Source of the DNA: Marivita sp046591575
GTDB taxonomy: Bacteria; Pseudomonadota; Alphaproteobacteria; Rhodobacterales; Rhodobacteraceae
Length of the DNA: 64,000 nucleotides
NCBI RefSeq assembly: GCF_046591575.1
Contig: NZ_JBIQWA010000012.1
Span: 1-64,000, forward strand
Direction of reading: 5' to 3'
Shown here in pieces: positions 42,351 to 51,387 of the stretch. Within the stretch, counting starts at the first letter, position 1. Each line of letters opens with the position of its first letter. A program made the translations under genes and the position numbers. The notes under the pieces were generated by a model that worked only from the letters and a program-made list of their open reading frames with translations, did no database searches and was not told the origin of the DNA.

Positions 42351-43514
42351 ATGGCCGAAGTTTTGATCACAGGGGCGTCGCGCACACCCATGGGTGGGTT
42401 TCAGGGGGCCCTGTCCGATATGACGGCCCCCGACCTGGGCGGTGCCGCGATCCGTGCGGCACTTGACCAATCGGGTGCCATGGCGATTGACGAAATGCTT
42501 ATGGGCTGTGTCCTGCCTGCGGGCCAAGGGCAGGCACCGGCCCGTCAGGCGGGTTTTGCGGCGGGACTTGGCGATGACGTTCCGGCGACAACTCTGAACA
42601 AAATGTGCGGCTCCGGAATGAAAGCCGCCATGATGGGGTTCGATGCCATCGCGCTTGGGCGGGCCTCGACCATCGTGGCCGGTGGTATGGAAAGCATGAC
42701 GAACGCGCCCTACCTGCTGCCGAAAATGCGCGCGGGCGCACGGATCGGGCATGGGCAGGTGATCGACCATATGTTTCTGGACGGGCTGGAGGATGCCTAT
42801 GACAAAGGCCGCCTGATGGGCACTTTTGCCGAAGACTGTGCCGAGACCTTTCAATTCACCCGCGCGGCGCAGGATGACTATGCGTTGCGGTCCTTGTCCA
42901 ATGCGATCGAGGCACAGACATCGGGTGCGTTTGACCGGGAAATAACCCCTGTGACGCTGATCAGCCGCAAAGGGGAGACTGTCCTGTCCGAAGATGAGCA
43001 GCCAGCAAATGCGCGCCCCGAAAAAATCCCACAGCTCAAACCCGCGTTCCGCAAGGATGGCACAGTGACGGCTGCGAATGCGTCTTCGATCTCTGACGGT
43101 GCGGCGGCCCTGGTGCTCAGCTCTGCTGACATGGCCGGTGACACGGCGCGGGCGCGCATCGTTGGTCATGCCAGCCATGCCCAGGCTCCCGGGCTTTTCA
43201 CCACTGCCCCGGTGCCCGCAGCGCAAAAGCTGCTTGCCCGGATAGGCTGGTCGCCGTCGGATGTCGATTTGTGGGAAGTGAACGAGGCTTTCGCGGTTGT
43301 CCCGATGGCGTTCATGCATGAAATGGGTCTGTCCCGCGACATCGTGAATGTGAATGGCGGGGCCTGTGCGTTGGGTCATCCGATCGGAGCGTCGGGCGCC
43401 CGGATCATCGTGACCTTGCTCAATGCTCTTGAAAAGCGCAACCTCAAGCGCGGGGTGGCCGCCATCTGTATCGGCGGTGGCGAGGGCACGGCCATTGCCA
43501 TCGAACGCGTCTGA
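42351..43514 (+). CDS. Acetyl-CoA C-acyltransferase (thiolase family)
   Basis: A 387-residue thiolase with all catalytic residues: Cys86 in LNKMCGSGMKA, His343 in CALGHPIGASGAR and Cys373 in CIGGGEGTA. The family makes or cleaves acetoacetyl-CoA or longer 3-ketoacyl-CoA; acyl preference is not clear, though the length and motifs fit the PhaA/AtoB side. AGG lies before the ATG. The gene is alone; the next gene is separated by a palindromic repeat. Confidence 0.92.
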   Translation: MAEVLITGASRTPMGGFQGALSDMTAPDLGGAAIRAALDQSGAMAIDEMLMGCVLPAGQGQAPARQAGFAAGLGDDVPATTLNKMCGSGMKAAMMGFDAIALGRASTIVAGGMESMTNAPYLLPKMRAGARIGHGQVIDHMFLDGLEDAYDKGRLMGTFAEDCAETFQFTRAAQDDYALRSLSNAIEAQTSGAFDREITPVTLISRKGETVLSEDEQPANARPEKIPQLKPAFRKDGTVTAANASSISDGAAALVLSSADMAGDTARARIVGHASHAQAPGLFTTAPVPAAQKLLARIGWSPSDVDLWEVNEAFAVVPMAFMHEMGLSRDIVNVNGGACALGHPIGASGARIIVTLLNALEKRNLKRGVAAICIGGGEGTAIAIERV

Positions 43515-43562
43515 CTTTCTTTTTGCCTAAAATATCCCGGGGGTGTGGGGGCTGGCCCCCGC
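43515..43562. repeat. Roseobacter-type intergenic palindromic repeat (copy B)
   Basis: The sequence starts with CTTTCTTTTTGCCTAAAATATCC, runs into CGGGGGTG, and ends in the hairpin GGGGGC-TG-GCCCCC (43547-43560). It shares the order pyrimidine tract, AAATAT-type block, CGGGGG tract and GC hairpin with the element at 18200-18268. It may also terminate the thiolase message. Confidence 0.6.
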
Positions 43563-43572
43563 AAAGATCGAC

Positions 43573-44028
43573 ATGACAGACTACGCAACACTGGCTCAAA
43601 CCATCCAATCGCTGACCAATGGCGAAACCGATACCGTTTCGCTCATGGCAACGGTCGCCTGTGAGGTGCATCATGCCGATGACCGGTTTGACTGGACCGG
43701 GTTTTACCGGGTGACGGGACCGGACATGCTCAAGATCGGGCCGTATCAAGGCGGGCACGGGTACCTGCACATCCCGTTTTCGCGTGGTGTCTGCGGAGCC
43801 GCGGCCCGGACCGGAGAGGTTCAGCTGGTCCCGGATGTAGACGCCTTTCCCGGCCATATCGCCTGCGCCTCCTCGACCCGGTCGGAACTGGTGTTGCCGA
43901 TTTGGAACGGGTCAGGGCGTCTTTTGGGGGTGTTCGATATCGACAGCAATCAACCTGCCGCGTTTTCACAAGCAGATGCGGATGGTTTGGCGTCCATCCT
44001 GGCCAGGACATTCCACGCAGTGCCCTGA
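43573..44028 (+). CDS. msrC: Free methionine-(R)-sulfoxide reductase (GAF domain)
   Basis: fRMsr reduces free methionine-R-sulfoxide in the cytoplasm. The 151-residue GAF protein keeps the diagnostic blocks FDWTGFYRV, FSRGVCGAAARTG with Cys74, and FPGHIACASSTRSELVLP with Cys98 and the Glu of SEL. In the E. coli protein a third conserved cysteine precedes RGVC by ten residues; the equivalent position here appears to be Tyr64, and the Asp after GHIAC is Ala. The enzyme may recycle by a different route. A further Cys30 is present. The frame is open ten codons upstream, inside the palindromic repeat. Confidence 0.88.
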   Translation: MTDYATLAQTIQSLTNGETDTVSLMATVACEVHHADDRFDWTGFYRVTGPDMLKIGPYQGGHGYLHIPFSRGVCGAAARTGEVQLVPDVDAFPGHIACASSTRSELVLPIWNGSGRLLGVFDIDSNQPAAFSQADADGLASILARTFHAVP

Positions 44029-44064
44029 AACGCAGCTTTGCCAAACAGGAAAATCCGGCGCTGC

Positions 44065-44089
44065 GTGAAAAAGTCTTTGGATTTTTCAC
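44065..44089. promoter_or_regulatory. Operator-like inverted repeat 1 before the cupin regulator
   Basis: Perfect arms GTGAAAAA (44065-44072) and TTTTTCAC (44082-44089) with a 9-base spacer. The same arms with the same spacing recur at 44102-44124, 36 bases further on. This is the expected look of paired binding sites for an HTH dimer. Confidence 0.6.
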
Positions 44090-44101
44090 CGACTCATGCC
44101 A

Positions 44102-44124
44102 TGAAAAATCATCGAATTTTTTCA
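44102..44124. promoter_or_regulatory. Operator-like inverted repeat 2 before the cupin regulator
   Basis: Arms TGAAAAA (44102-44108) and TTTTTCA (44118-44124) with a 9-base spacer, matching repeat 1. It ends 10 bases before the start codon of the regulator gene, so binding would block the ribosome-binding region or the promoter. Autoregulation is the simplest reading. Confidence 0.6.
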
Positions 44125-44134
44125 CGGTCGATCT

Positions 44135-44707
44135 ATGCAGCACGATACAATCCTGCACAACAAGACGCTGGGTGCGGATCTTCGCGCGCTTCGCAAGGCA
44201 CGCGGGCTGACATTGCAGGATATTGCGGACCGGTTGCACCGCTCTGTGGGATGGGTCAGTCAAGTCGAGCGCGATCTGTCAGAACCTTCGATCAGCGATC
44301 TGCGCCGTATTGCCAAACTGCTCGATGTTCCGCTGTCTTTGCTGTTCGGTCAGGTCGAGGCCAAAGCCGACGAGGCAGGTGTTGTCGTTCGCGCGGGCGC
44401 ACGGCGCCCGATTGGCAATGGCTCAAGCGGTCTTGTCGAAGAGCTTTTGTCGCCGGACCTGTCAGACGATTTTGAAGTGGTGCATTCCACCTTCCAGCCA
44501 CACAGCCGCGCAGGCGAGGTTATCACCCGGCCAACACAAGAGGTCGGGTATCTGGTGTCAGGAAAGCTTGACCTGATCATCAGCGGCACACGCTTTACGA
44601 TTGAAACCGGGGACAGCTTTCGCATCAAGGAAGAACCGCACGAATGGATCAATCCCTATGACACACCAGCCGTTGCGATTTGGGTGATCGCGCCACCGGT
44701 GTATTGA
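44135..44707 (+). CDS. XRE-family regulator with C-terminal cupin domain
   Basis: A 190-residue two-domain regulator: HTH_3 domain (about 12-66, LTLQDIADRLHRSVGWVSQVE) and a cupin domain from about residue 115 (QEVGYLVSGKLDLIISG, FRIKEEPHEWINP). This layout is that of PuuR-like repressors that sense small amines, amino acids or their oxidation products. It stands at the head of a cluster for demethylation of N-methylated glycine compounds, which it probably controls. Two matching inverted repeats lie immediately upstream. Confidence 0.92.
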   Translation: MQHDTILHNKTLGADLRALRKARGLTLQDIADRLHRSVGWVSQVERDLSEPSISDLRRIAKLLDVPLSLLFGQVEAKADEAGVVVRAGARRPIGNGSSGLVEELLSPDLSDDFEVVHSTFQPHSRAGEVITRPTQEVGYLVSGKLDLIISGTRFTIETGDSFRIKEEPHEWINPYDTPAVAIWVIAPPVY

Positions 44708-44815
44708 TGCCCGTGGCGGGCGGGACGGGATGTATGTCGGTTTTGCCGATATCCTGTGCCAGATCCAATCACATCACGCGGATTGGCAACAGCACAGTAT
44801 GGTCTGGGGCTGCGT

Positions 44816-45439
44816 ATGCTTGAGCTGGCCCTGTCAATTCCATTTTTGACCTACATGACCTTTCTGGGGGCGGCTGTTCTGCTGTATCTGACCCCCGGTG
44901 CGGACATGATGTTCACGCTGGCCAGCGGGATGCGCGGCGGCGCGCGTGCGGGCATGGCGGCCGCAGGTGGCATCGGGCTTGGCGTCATGGGCCATGTTAT
45001 CCTTGCCGCTGGCGGTCTTGCGGTTTTGTTGCTCACCTATCCGATTGCCTATGACGCGCTGCGATATGCGGGGGCCGCCTATCTGCTGTGGCTGGCCTAT
45101 CACAGCTGGACCGACACCAGGGATCCAGAGCGTCGCGAAGGCCGGAGCGACACATGGCGTGCCTTCCGGCGCGGTTTTGTCACCAACATCCTGAATCCAA
45201 AGGTCGGGCTGTTTGTGCTCGCCTTCCTGCCGCAGTTTGCCGATCCCACCATCGGGCCGGTCTGGCAGCAAATCCTGCTGCTGGGCACGCTGCTCGCCAT
45301 TGGTGAACTGGCCACCTACTGCGTGCTTGGCGCGTTCGCCGGGTTTGCCGCAACCCGCATCAAGCGTGCCTCTCGCTGGATGGGCAAACTCTCTGCGATT
45401 GTCTTTGGCGGGCTTGCGATCCGTCTTGCCTGGAACTGA
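44816..45439 (+). CDS. LysE/RhtB family exporter
   Basis: A 207-residue amino-acid exporter with about six membrane segments. Family marks are LLYLTPGADMMFTLASG near the N-terminus and the TNILNPKVGLFVLAFLPQF block in the middle. The chosen ATG lies near the membrane start; the frame is open 20 codons further up without membrane character. It ends 11 bases before the first dimethylglycine-dehydrogenase-like gene, so it is likely part of that operon and may export a product such as glycine, sarcosine or an amine. Confidence 0.88.
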   Translation: MLELALSIPFLTYMTFLGAAVLLYLTPGADMMFTLASGMRGGARAGMAAAGGIGLGVMGHVILAAGGLAVLLLTYPIAYDALRYAGAAYLLWLAYHSWTDTRDPERREGRSDTWRAFRRGFVTNILNPKVGLFVLAFLPQFADPTIGPVWQQILLLGTLLAIGELATYCVLGAFAGFAATRIKRASRWMGKLSAIVFGGLAIRLAWN

Positions 45440-45450
45440 AGGAGACCCCC

Positions 45451-47901
45451 ATGTCTGATTTTCCCACCACAGCCCGCGTCGTCATCATTGGCGGCGGCGT
45501 TGTCGGCACCTCTGCCTTGTATCATCTGGCCAAGGCGGGATGGACCGATTGCGTGCTACTGGAAAAGAACGAACTGACCGCCGGGTCCACATGGCACGCG
45601 GCAGGCAACTGTCCGTCCTTCAGCACGTCCTGGGCAGTGATGAACATGCAGCGCTATTCGCTGGAACTGTATCGCACGCTGGCCGATGAGGTTGACTACC
45701 CGATGAACTACCACGTCACCGGGTCGATCCGTCTGGGCCATTCCAAAGAACGCATGATGGAGTTTGAACGCGCCCGCGCCATGGGGCGGTATCAGGGGCT
45801 GGATCTTGAGATGATGTCGCTTTCGGACATGAAAGACCGTTACCCCTTCATGGAAACGCACGACCTCGCAGGCGGTCTGTACGACCCCGACGATGGCGAC
45901 ATTGACCCGGCGCAGCTGACACAGGCGTTGGCGAAAGGCGCGCGGCAGATGGGCGCGCGGATCGAACGGTTCTGCCCCGCAACCGGGGTCAGCCGTGATG
46001 GCGATGAATGGATCGTGCACACCGACAAGGGCGACATCCGCTGCGAAAAGGTGGTGAACGCCGCAGGCTATTACGCCCAGCGCGTTGGTGAGTGGTTCAA
46101 ACCCTTCGGCGGGCGCACGGTGCCGATGACCGTGATGAGCCATCAGTATTTCCTGACCGAACCTGTGGCTGAACTGGAGGCATGGTCAAAGGAAAATGGT
46201 AAGCTGCCCCTTCTGCGCGATGTGGACAGCAGCTACTACCTGCGGCAGGAAAAGTACGGTTTGAACCTTGGACCGTACGAACGGAACGGCAAGGCGCACT
46301 GGATTATGCCAGACGATCCGATGCCCGAGGATTTCAGCTTTCAGCTTTACCCGGACGATCTTGAACGGCTCGAATGGTACATCGAAGACGCGATGGCGCG
46401 CGTACCGATCCTTGGCCAGTCTGGCGTGGGCCGGGTCATCAACGGGCCCATCCCATACGCACCCGATGGCCTGCCGCTGATTGGCCCGATGCCCGGCGTG
46501 CCCAATGCGTATGAAGCCTGTGTCTTCACCTTTGGCATCACCCAAGGCGGCGGCGCAGGCAAGGTGCTGGCCGAATGGGTCACCGAAGGCCAGACCGAAT
46601 GGGACATGTGGGCCACCGATCCGCGCCGGTTCACCGATTACACCGATCAGGACTACTGCAACCAGAAAGCGATGGAGGTCTACGGGCACGAATATGCCAT
46701 GCACTTCCCGTTCCACGAATGGCCCGCCGGGCGAAACAAGAAGCTGTCCCCCGCCGATGGGAAAGTGCGCGATCTGGGAGCAGTCATGGGGGTCTATAAC
46801 GGCTGGGAACGCGCCAACTGGTTTGCCAAGCCGGGCGATGACACGTCCGAAGAAAGCACCCACACATGGGCGCGCAAAGGCCCGTGGGAACAGCGCGTGA
46901 AGGAAGAGGCCGAAGCGGTGCGCGACAGCGTCGGTGTCCTCGATCTGCCCGGGTTTTCGCGCTACTCGGTCAAAGGTCCGGGCGCGAAGGCGTGGCTTGA
47001 CGGGCTGACCACCTCGCGCCTGCCCTCGCCGGGGCGGGTTGGGCTGGTCTATTTCGCCGACAGCCGCGGACGCATCCTGACCGAAATGTCGGTCTTCACC
47101 TATTCAGACGACGAACTGTCCCTGATCACCGCCGCCTCTGCGCAATGGCATGATTTCGAGATCCTGCGCGATGCCCTGCCAGCCGACGGCAGTCTCACCC
47201 TGACCGATCACACGACTGAGTATTCCGCGCTCATCGTCACTGGCCCCAAATCGCGGGAGCTTTTCAACAGGTTGGGCACCGATATCAACCTGAACGCGCC
47301 ATGGCTGACCTTCCATGCCGGTCAGGTGGCAGGCATCCCCTGCACACTTGCACGCGTATCCTTCGCCGGAGAGCTTGGCTGGGAAATCCATGCCAAGGTC
47401 GCGGATATTCCGGTGCTGTATGACTTTGTGCTTGGCGCTGGGGCAACACCCATCGGGATGTATGCGCTCAACTCGCTGCGGCTTGAAAAAGGCTACCGCG
47501 CGTGGAAGGGCGATCTGTCGACCGATTATTCGCTGCTCGAAGGGGGGCTGGACCGCTTTGTCAAATTGGACAAACCGCAAGACTTCCCCGGCAAAGCCGC
47601 GCTGCTGAGTGAAAAGCAACAGGGCGTGAAAAAGCGCTTTGTGACGCTGACGGTCGATGCCGGGGAGTGTGACGCGCCCTATATGTCGTCGCTTTGGCAC
47701 GATGGGCAGGTCGTGGGCGAAACCACCTCGGGCGGCTGGGGCTACCGCGTGAACACATCCATAGCTTTGGGGATGCTGCGCAGCGATCTGGTCGTCCCCG
47801 GCACCGAAGTGGATGTCGAGATTTACGGCGAGATGCGCAAAGCCGTTGTTCAGAAAGACGAACCTCTTTGGGACTCCAAAAACGAAAGGCTGCGCGCATG
47901 A
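45451..47901 (+). CDS. Dimethylglycine dehydrogenase-type FAD/folate protein (first copy)
   Basis: An 816-residue fusion: N-terminal DAO-type FAD oxidoreductase (VVIIGGGVVGTSALYHLAKAG; covalent-FAD type histidine in STWHAAG near residue 50) and C-terminal GcvT-type folate-binding domains (about 430-816, with GLVYFADSRGRILTEM and FAGELGWEIH). Such proteins oxidatively remove N-methyl groups from dimethylglycine, sarcosine or related amines and pass the carbon to tetrahydrofolate. AAGGAGA precedes the ATG. The methyltransferase gene overlaps its stop by four bases (ATGA). Confidence 0.9.
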   Translation: MSDFPTTARVVIIGGGVVGTSALYHLAKAGWTDCVLLEKNELTAGSTWHAAGNCPSFSTSWAVMNMQRYSLELYRTLADEVDYPMNYHVTGSIRLGHSKERMMEFERARAMGRYQGLDLEMMSLSDMKDRYPFMETHDLAGGLYDPDDGDIDPAQLTQALAKGARQMGARIERFCPATGVSRDGDEWIVHTDKGDIRCEKVVNAAGYYAQRVGEWFKPFGGRTVPMTVMSHQYFLTEPVAELEAWSKENGKLPLLRDVDSSYYLRQEKYGLNLGPYERNGKAHWIMPDDPMPEDFSFQLYPDDLERLEWYIEDAMARVPILGQSGVGRVINGPIPYAPDGLPLIGPMPGVPNAYEACVFTFGITQGGGAGKVLAEWVTEGQTEWDMWATDPRRFTDYTDQDYCNQKAMEVYGHEYAMHFPFHEWPAGRNKKLSPADGKVRDLGAVMGVYNGWERANWFAKPGDDTSEESTHTWARKGPWEQRVKEEAEAVRDSVGVLDLPGFSRYSVKGPGAKAWLDGLTTSRLPSPGRVGLVYFADSRGRILTEMSVFTYSDDELSLITAASAQWHDFEILRDALPADGSLTLTDHTTEYSALIVTGPKSRELFNRLGTDINLNAPWLTFHAGQVAGIPCTLARVSFAGELGWEIHAKVADIPVLYDFVLGAGATPIGMYALNSLRLEKGYRAWKGDLSTDYSLLEGGLDRFVKLDKPQDFPGKAALLSEKQQGVKKRFVTLTVDAGECDAPYMSSLWHDGQVVGETTSGGWGYRVNTSIALGMLRSDLVVPGTEVDVEIYGEMRKAVVQKDEPLWDSKNERLRA

Positions 47902-48773
47902 CAGATATAACGCTTCTTGATGGCGGCATGGGCCAGGAATTGCTGCGCCGCTCGGGCGCAGACCCGACGCCGCTTTGGGCGACGCAGGTGATGATCGCAG
48001 CCCCCAATCTGGTGCGCGACATCCACGCGGATTACTTTACCGCCGGCGCGCAGATCGCCACGACCAACACCTACGCCCTGCACCGCGACCGGCTGGAGGG
48101 CACAGGGTTCGAAGCGGATTTCGAAAAACTGTACCGCACCGCGCTCGACATGGCCTTGGAAGCACGCGACGCCCATGGTGGCGGGCAGATCGCTGGCAGC
48201 ATTGGCCCCTTGGGGCAATCCTACCGCGCGGATGTGCAGCCGGACCATGACAAGGCAGTTGCGCTTTTTGCCGAGGTCGCGCGATTGCTGGTGCCGGACT
48301 GCGACCTGTTGTTGTTGGAAACGGTCGCCTCTGTCGCCCAAGCGCGCGCCGCGTTGGAGGGGGCATCTGGCAATGGAAAGCCGGTTTGGATCGCCTTCAC
48401 CGTCGATGACGAAGACGGCACGAAACTGCGATCAGGCGAACCGTTGGCGGAGGCGGTTGCCGTCAGCGGATCGGCCGACGCCATGCTTGCCAACTGCTCG
48501 GCCCCGGAGGCGATGCCGGATGCGCTCGACATTCTTGGCACGGCAGGCAAGCCAACAGGGGCCTATGCCAACGCGTTCACGCAGATCACCAAGGATTTCC
48601 TGAAGCGCAAACCCGTGGTCGACGTTCTGACCGCGCGCCGCGACCTTGGTCCTGTCGCCTATGCCGACCATGCTGAAAAATGGCGCGACAAAGGTGCAAC
48701 GATCATCGGCGGCTGTTGCGAAACCGGGCCAGAGCACATCGCCGAAATCGCGCGCCGCTTTATGCAAGATTAA
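47898..48773 (+). CDS. Homocysteine S-methyltransferase family protein (betaine-homocysteine methyltransferase-like)
   Basis: A 291-residue TIM-barrel zinc enzyme that moves a methyl group to homocysteine, giving methionine. The N-terminus has LLDGGMGQELLRR; the zinc cysteines are in ANCSAPEAM and in the IIGGCCETGPEHI block. The overlap with the upstream dimethylglycine-dehydrogenase gene, and the second such gene downstream, make glycine betaine or a similar methylated amine the likely methyl donor, but S-methylmethionine cannot be excluded. The frame is open far upstream inside its neighbour; ATG 47898 is fixed by the ATGA overlap. Confidence 0.9.
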   Translation: MTDITLLDGGMGQELLRRSGADPTPLWATQVMIAAPNLVRDIHADYFTAGAQIATTNTYALHRDRLEGTGFEADFEKLYRTALDMALEARDAHGGGQIAGSIGPLGQSYRADVQPDHDKAVALFAEVARLLVPDCDLLLLETVASVAQARAALEGASGNGKPVWIAFTVDDEDGTKLRSGEPLAEAVAVSGSADAMLANCSAPEAMPDALDILGTAGKPTGAYANAFTQITKDFLKRKPVVDVLTARRDLGPVAYADHAEKWRDKGATIIGGCCETGPEHIAEIARRFMQD

Positions 48774-48790
48774 CGCCCCACCCCATGCTT

Positions 48791-48809
48791 CTTCTTTTCC
48801 CAAATATGC
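48791..48809. repeat. Short relative of the Roseobacter intergenic repeat (copy C)
   Basis: CTTCTTTTCCCAAATATGC matches the pyrimidine and AAATAT parts of the elements at 18200 and 43515 but lacks the GC hairpin. It is in the gap between the methyltransferase and the second dehydrogenase-type gene. Confidence 0.35.
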
Positions 48810-48852
48810 AAACGCCGTGCTGTGCCACGCGATCGAAAACCGGAGAGTGCTC

Positions 48853-51297
48853 ATGACCCTGCCCACCCACGCCCGCGCCGTCATCATCGGCGGTGGTGTT
48901 ATCGGTTGTTCCGTCGCCTACCATCTTGCCAAACTGGGCTGGACCGATGTGGTTCTGCTGGAGCGTAAACAACTGACATCCGGCACAACCTGGCACGCGG
49001 CTGGCCTGATCGGGCAATTGCGGGCGTCGTCGAACATGACGAAACTGGCAAAATACACCGCTGACCTGTACGACACCATCGAAGGGGAAACCGGCGTCGC
49101 CACTGGATTTCGCAAGACCGGGTCAATTTCTGTCGCGCTGACAACAGAACGCCACGAGGAACTGCGCCGCAGCGCTTCGATGGCGCGCGCGTTTGGCGTT
49201 CCGGTCGAGGAAATCGACACCGCCGAGATCAAGGCCAAGTATCCGCACCTCAACACAGATGATGTTGTCGGCGGTGTGTTCCTACCCAGTGACGGTCAGG
49301 GCGATCCGGCCAATATCGCGCTGGCCATGGCCAAGGGTGCGCGGCAAAAGGGCGTGACCATCGCGGAACGTACCAAGGCCACGGGCGTGGCGCGCGATCG
49401 GCGGCGGATCACCCGCGTCGATTGGGAAGCCGAGGACGGATCGTCCGGCACGATCACCTGCGATCATGTCGTCAACTGCGCGGGCATGTGGGGCCGCGAG
49501 GTGGGGCAGATGTTGGGTGTGAACGTGCCCCTTCAGGCCTGCGAGCATTTCTACATCGTGTCCGAACCTATTGCGGGCCTTCAAAGCCTGCCGGTGCTGC
49601 GCGTGCCGGATGAATGCGCGTACTACAAGGAAGACGCAGGAAAAATGATGCTGGGCGCGTTTGAGCCAGTGTCAAAACCCTGGGCGCTTGATGGCATCCC
49701 CAAGGATTTTGAATTCGACCAACTGCCCGAGGATTTCGACCATTTCGAGCCGATCCTGGAGGCGGCCGTGAACCGCATGCCGATGCTGGCCGAAGCGGGT
49801 ATTCACACGTTCTTCAACGGCCCCGAGAGCTTTACCCCCGACAACGCCTATCATTTGGGTCAGGCGCGCGAGATGGACAATGTCTGGGTCGCTGCCGGGT
49901 TCAATTCGATTGGCATCCAATCCGCAGGTGGCGCGGGCATGGCGCTGGCGCAGTGGATGGAAGACGGCGAAAAGCCATTCGATTTGGGCGACGTCGACAT
50001 CGCCCGCGCGCAACCGTTTCAGGGCAACAAACGGTTCCTGAAAGAACGCGTGACCGAAACGCTGGGGTTGCTCTATGCGGATCACTTCCCCTACCGCCAG
50101 AAAACCACCGCGCGCGGTGTGCGGCGGACGCCGTTTCACCAGCACCTGCTGCAGCACGGCGCTGTCATGGGTGAAACCGCCGGCTGGGAACGTGCCAACT
50201 GGTTTGCACGCAATGGGCAGACGCCGGAATACGAATACTCATGGAAGCGGCAGAATTTCTTTGGCAACGTCGCCGAAGAGCACCACGCCATTCGCAGCAA
50301 TGTCGGCATGTACGATATGTCCTCCTTCGGCAAAATCCGCGTCGAAGGGCCGGATGCCGAGGCGTTCCTGAACTATGTCGGAGGCGGTGATTTCTCGGTC
50401 CCTGTGGGCAAGATTGTCTACACGCAACTTCTGAACACGCGCGGTGGGATCGAGGCGGATGTGACTGTCACGCGCCTGTCAGACACCGCTTATCTGGTGG
50501 TCACCCCGGCGGCGACGCGCGCGGCGGATCAGACATGGATGCAGCGCCATGTCGGTGACTTCCGCGTCGTGCTGACAGATGTAACCGCTGGCGAAGGCGT
50601 ATTGGCCGTCATGGGCCCAAATGCGCGCAAGCTGATGCAAATGGTGTCGCCCAACGACTTCTCGAACGCGGTCAATCCGTTTGGCACGGCGCGGGAGATC
50701 GAGATTGGCATGGGCACCGCCCGTGTGCATCGCGTGACCTATGTCGGAGAGCTTGGCTGGGAGGTCTATGTCAGCGCCGATCAGGCCGGGCATGTGTTTG
50801 AATCATTGTTTGAGGCGGGTCAGGATCTTGGGCTCGTGCTGTGCGGGATGCATATGATGGACACCTGCCGCATCGAAAAGGGGTTCCGCCATTTTGGTCA
50901 TGACATCACCTGTCAGGACCACGTTCTGGAGGCCGGGCTGGGCTTTGCAGTGAAACGCGACAAGCCTCGTTTCATCGGGCGCGATGCGGTGCTGCGCAAG
51001 CGCGACGACGGGCTTTTAACCCGGCTCGTGCAATTCAAGCTGACCGACCCGGAGCCTTTGCTTTACCACAATGAGCCGGTCCTTCGGGATGGAGAGATTG
51101 TCGGGTATCTGTCGTCAGGGGCCTATGGGCATCATCTGGGCGCGGCGATGGGCTTGGGATACGTGCCTTGCGCCGGAGAAACCGCAGAGGATATTTTGGC
51201 ATCGTCTTATGAGATCGACATTGCCGGAACACGCGTGACGGCGGAGGTTTCGCTCAGGCCATTCTACGATCCGACAGCCGAACGGGCGAAGGCGTGA
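48853..51297 (+). CDS. Dimethylglycine dehydrogenase-type FAD/folate protein (second copy)
   Basis: An 814-residue paralogue of the protein at 45451-47901 with the same two-part layout: FAD domain (AVIIGGGVIGCSVAYHLAKLG; TTWHAAGLIGQLRASSN with the flavin-linking-type histidine) and GcvT-type folate domains (GGIEADVTVTRL, YVGELGWEVY, HLGAAMGLGYV). The two copies differ after WHAAG (NCPSFSTSW against LIGQLRASSN), so they probably act on different N-methyl substrates, for instance dimethylglycine and sarcosine. GGAGAG precedes the ATG at 48853. Confidence 0.9.
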   Translation: MTLPTHARAVIIGGGVIGCSVAYHLAKLGWTDVVLLERKQLTSGTTWHAAGLIGQLRASSNMTKLAKYTADLYDTIEGETGVATGFRKTGSISVALTTERHEELRRSASMARAFGVPVEEIDTAEIKAKYPHLNTDDVVGGVFLPSDGQGDPANIALAMAKGARQKGVTIAERTKATGVARDRRRITRVDWEAEDGSSGTITCDHVVNCAGMWGREVGQMLGVNVPLQACEHFYIVSEPIAGLQSLPVLRVPDECAYYKEDAGKMMLGAFEPVSKPWALDGIPKDFEFDQLPEDFDHFEPILEAAVNRMPMLAEAGIHTFFNGPESFTPDNAYHLGQAREMDNVWVAAGFNSIGIQSAGGAGMALAQWMEDGEKPFDLGDVDIARAQPFQGNKRFLKERVTETLGLLYADHFPYRQKTTARGVRRTPFHQHLLQHGAVMGETAGWERANWFARNGQTPEYEYSWKRQNFFGNVAEEHHAIRSNVGMYDMSSFGKIRVEGPDAEAFLNYVGGGDFSVPVGKIVYTQLLNTRGGIEADVTVTRLSDTAYLVVTPAATRAADQTWMQRHVGDFRVVLTDVTAGEGVLAVMGPNARKLMQMVSPNDFSNAVNPFGTAREIEIGMGTARVHRVTYVGELGWEVYVSADQAGHVFESLFEAGQDLGLVLCGMHMMDTCRIEKGFRHFGHDITCQDHVLEAGLGFAVKRDKPRFIGRDAVLRKRDDGLLTRLVQFKLTDPEPLLYHNEPVLRDGEIVGYLSSGAYGHHLGAAMGLGYVPCAGETAEDILASSYEIDIAGTRVTAEVSLRPFYDPTAERAKA

Positions 51298-51387
51298 AAT
51301 CTTCGGAGAAGATTTCAGACCTTCTCTAATAAATAGTTGCACGGGGTGATGCTTGTTTCGATCGGACAAGCTGCGTAGACGGAGCAC

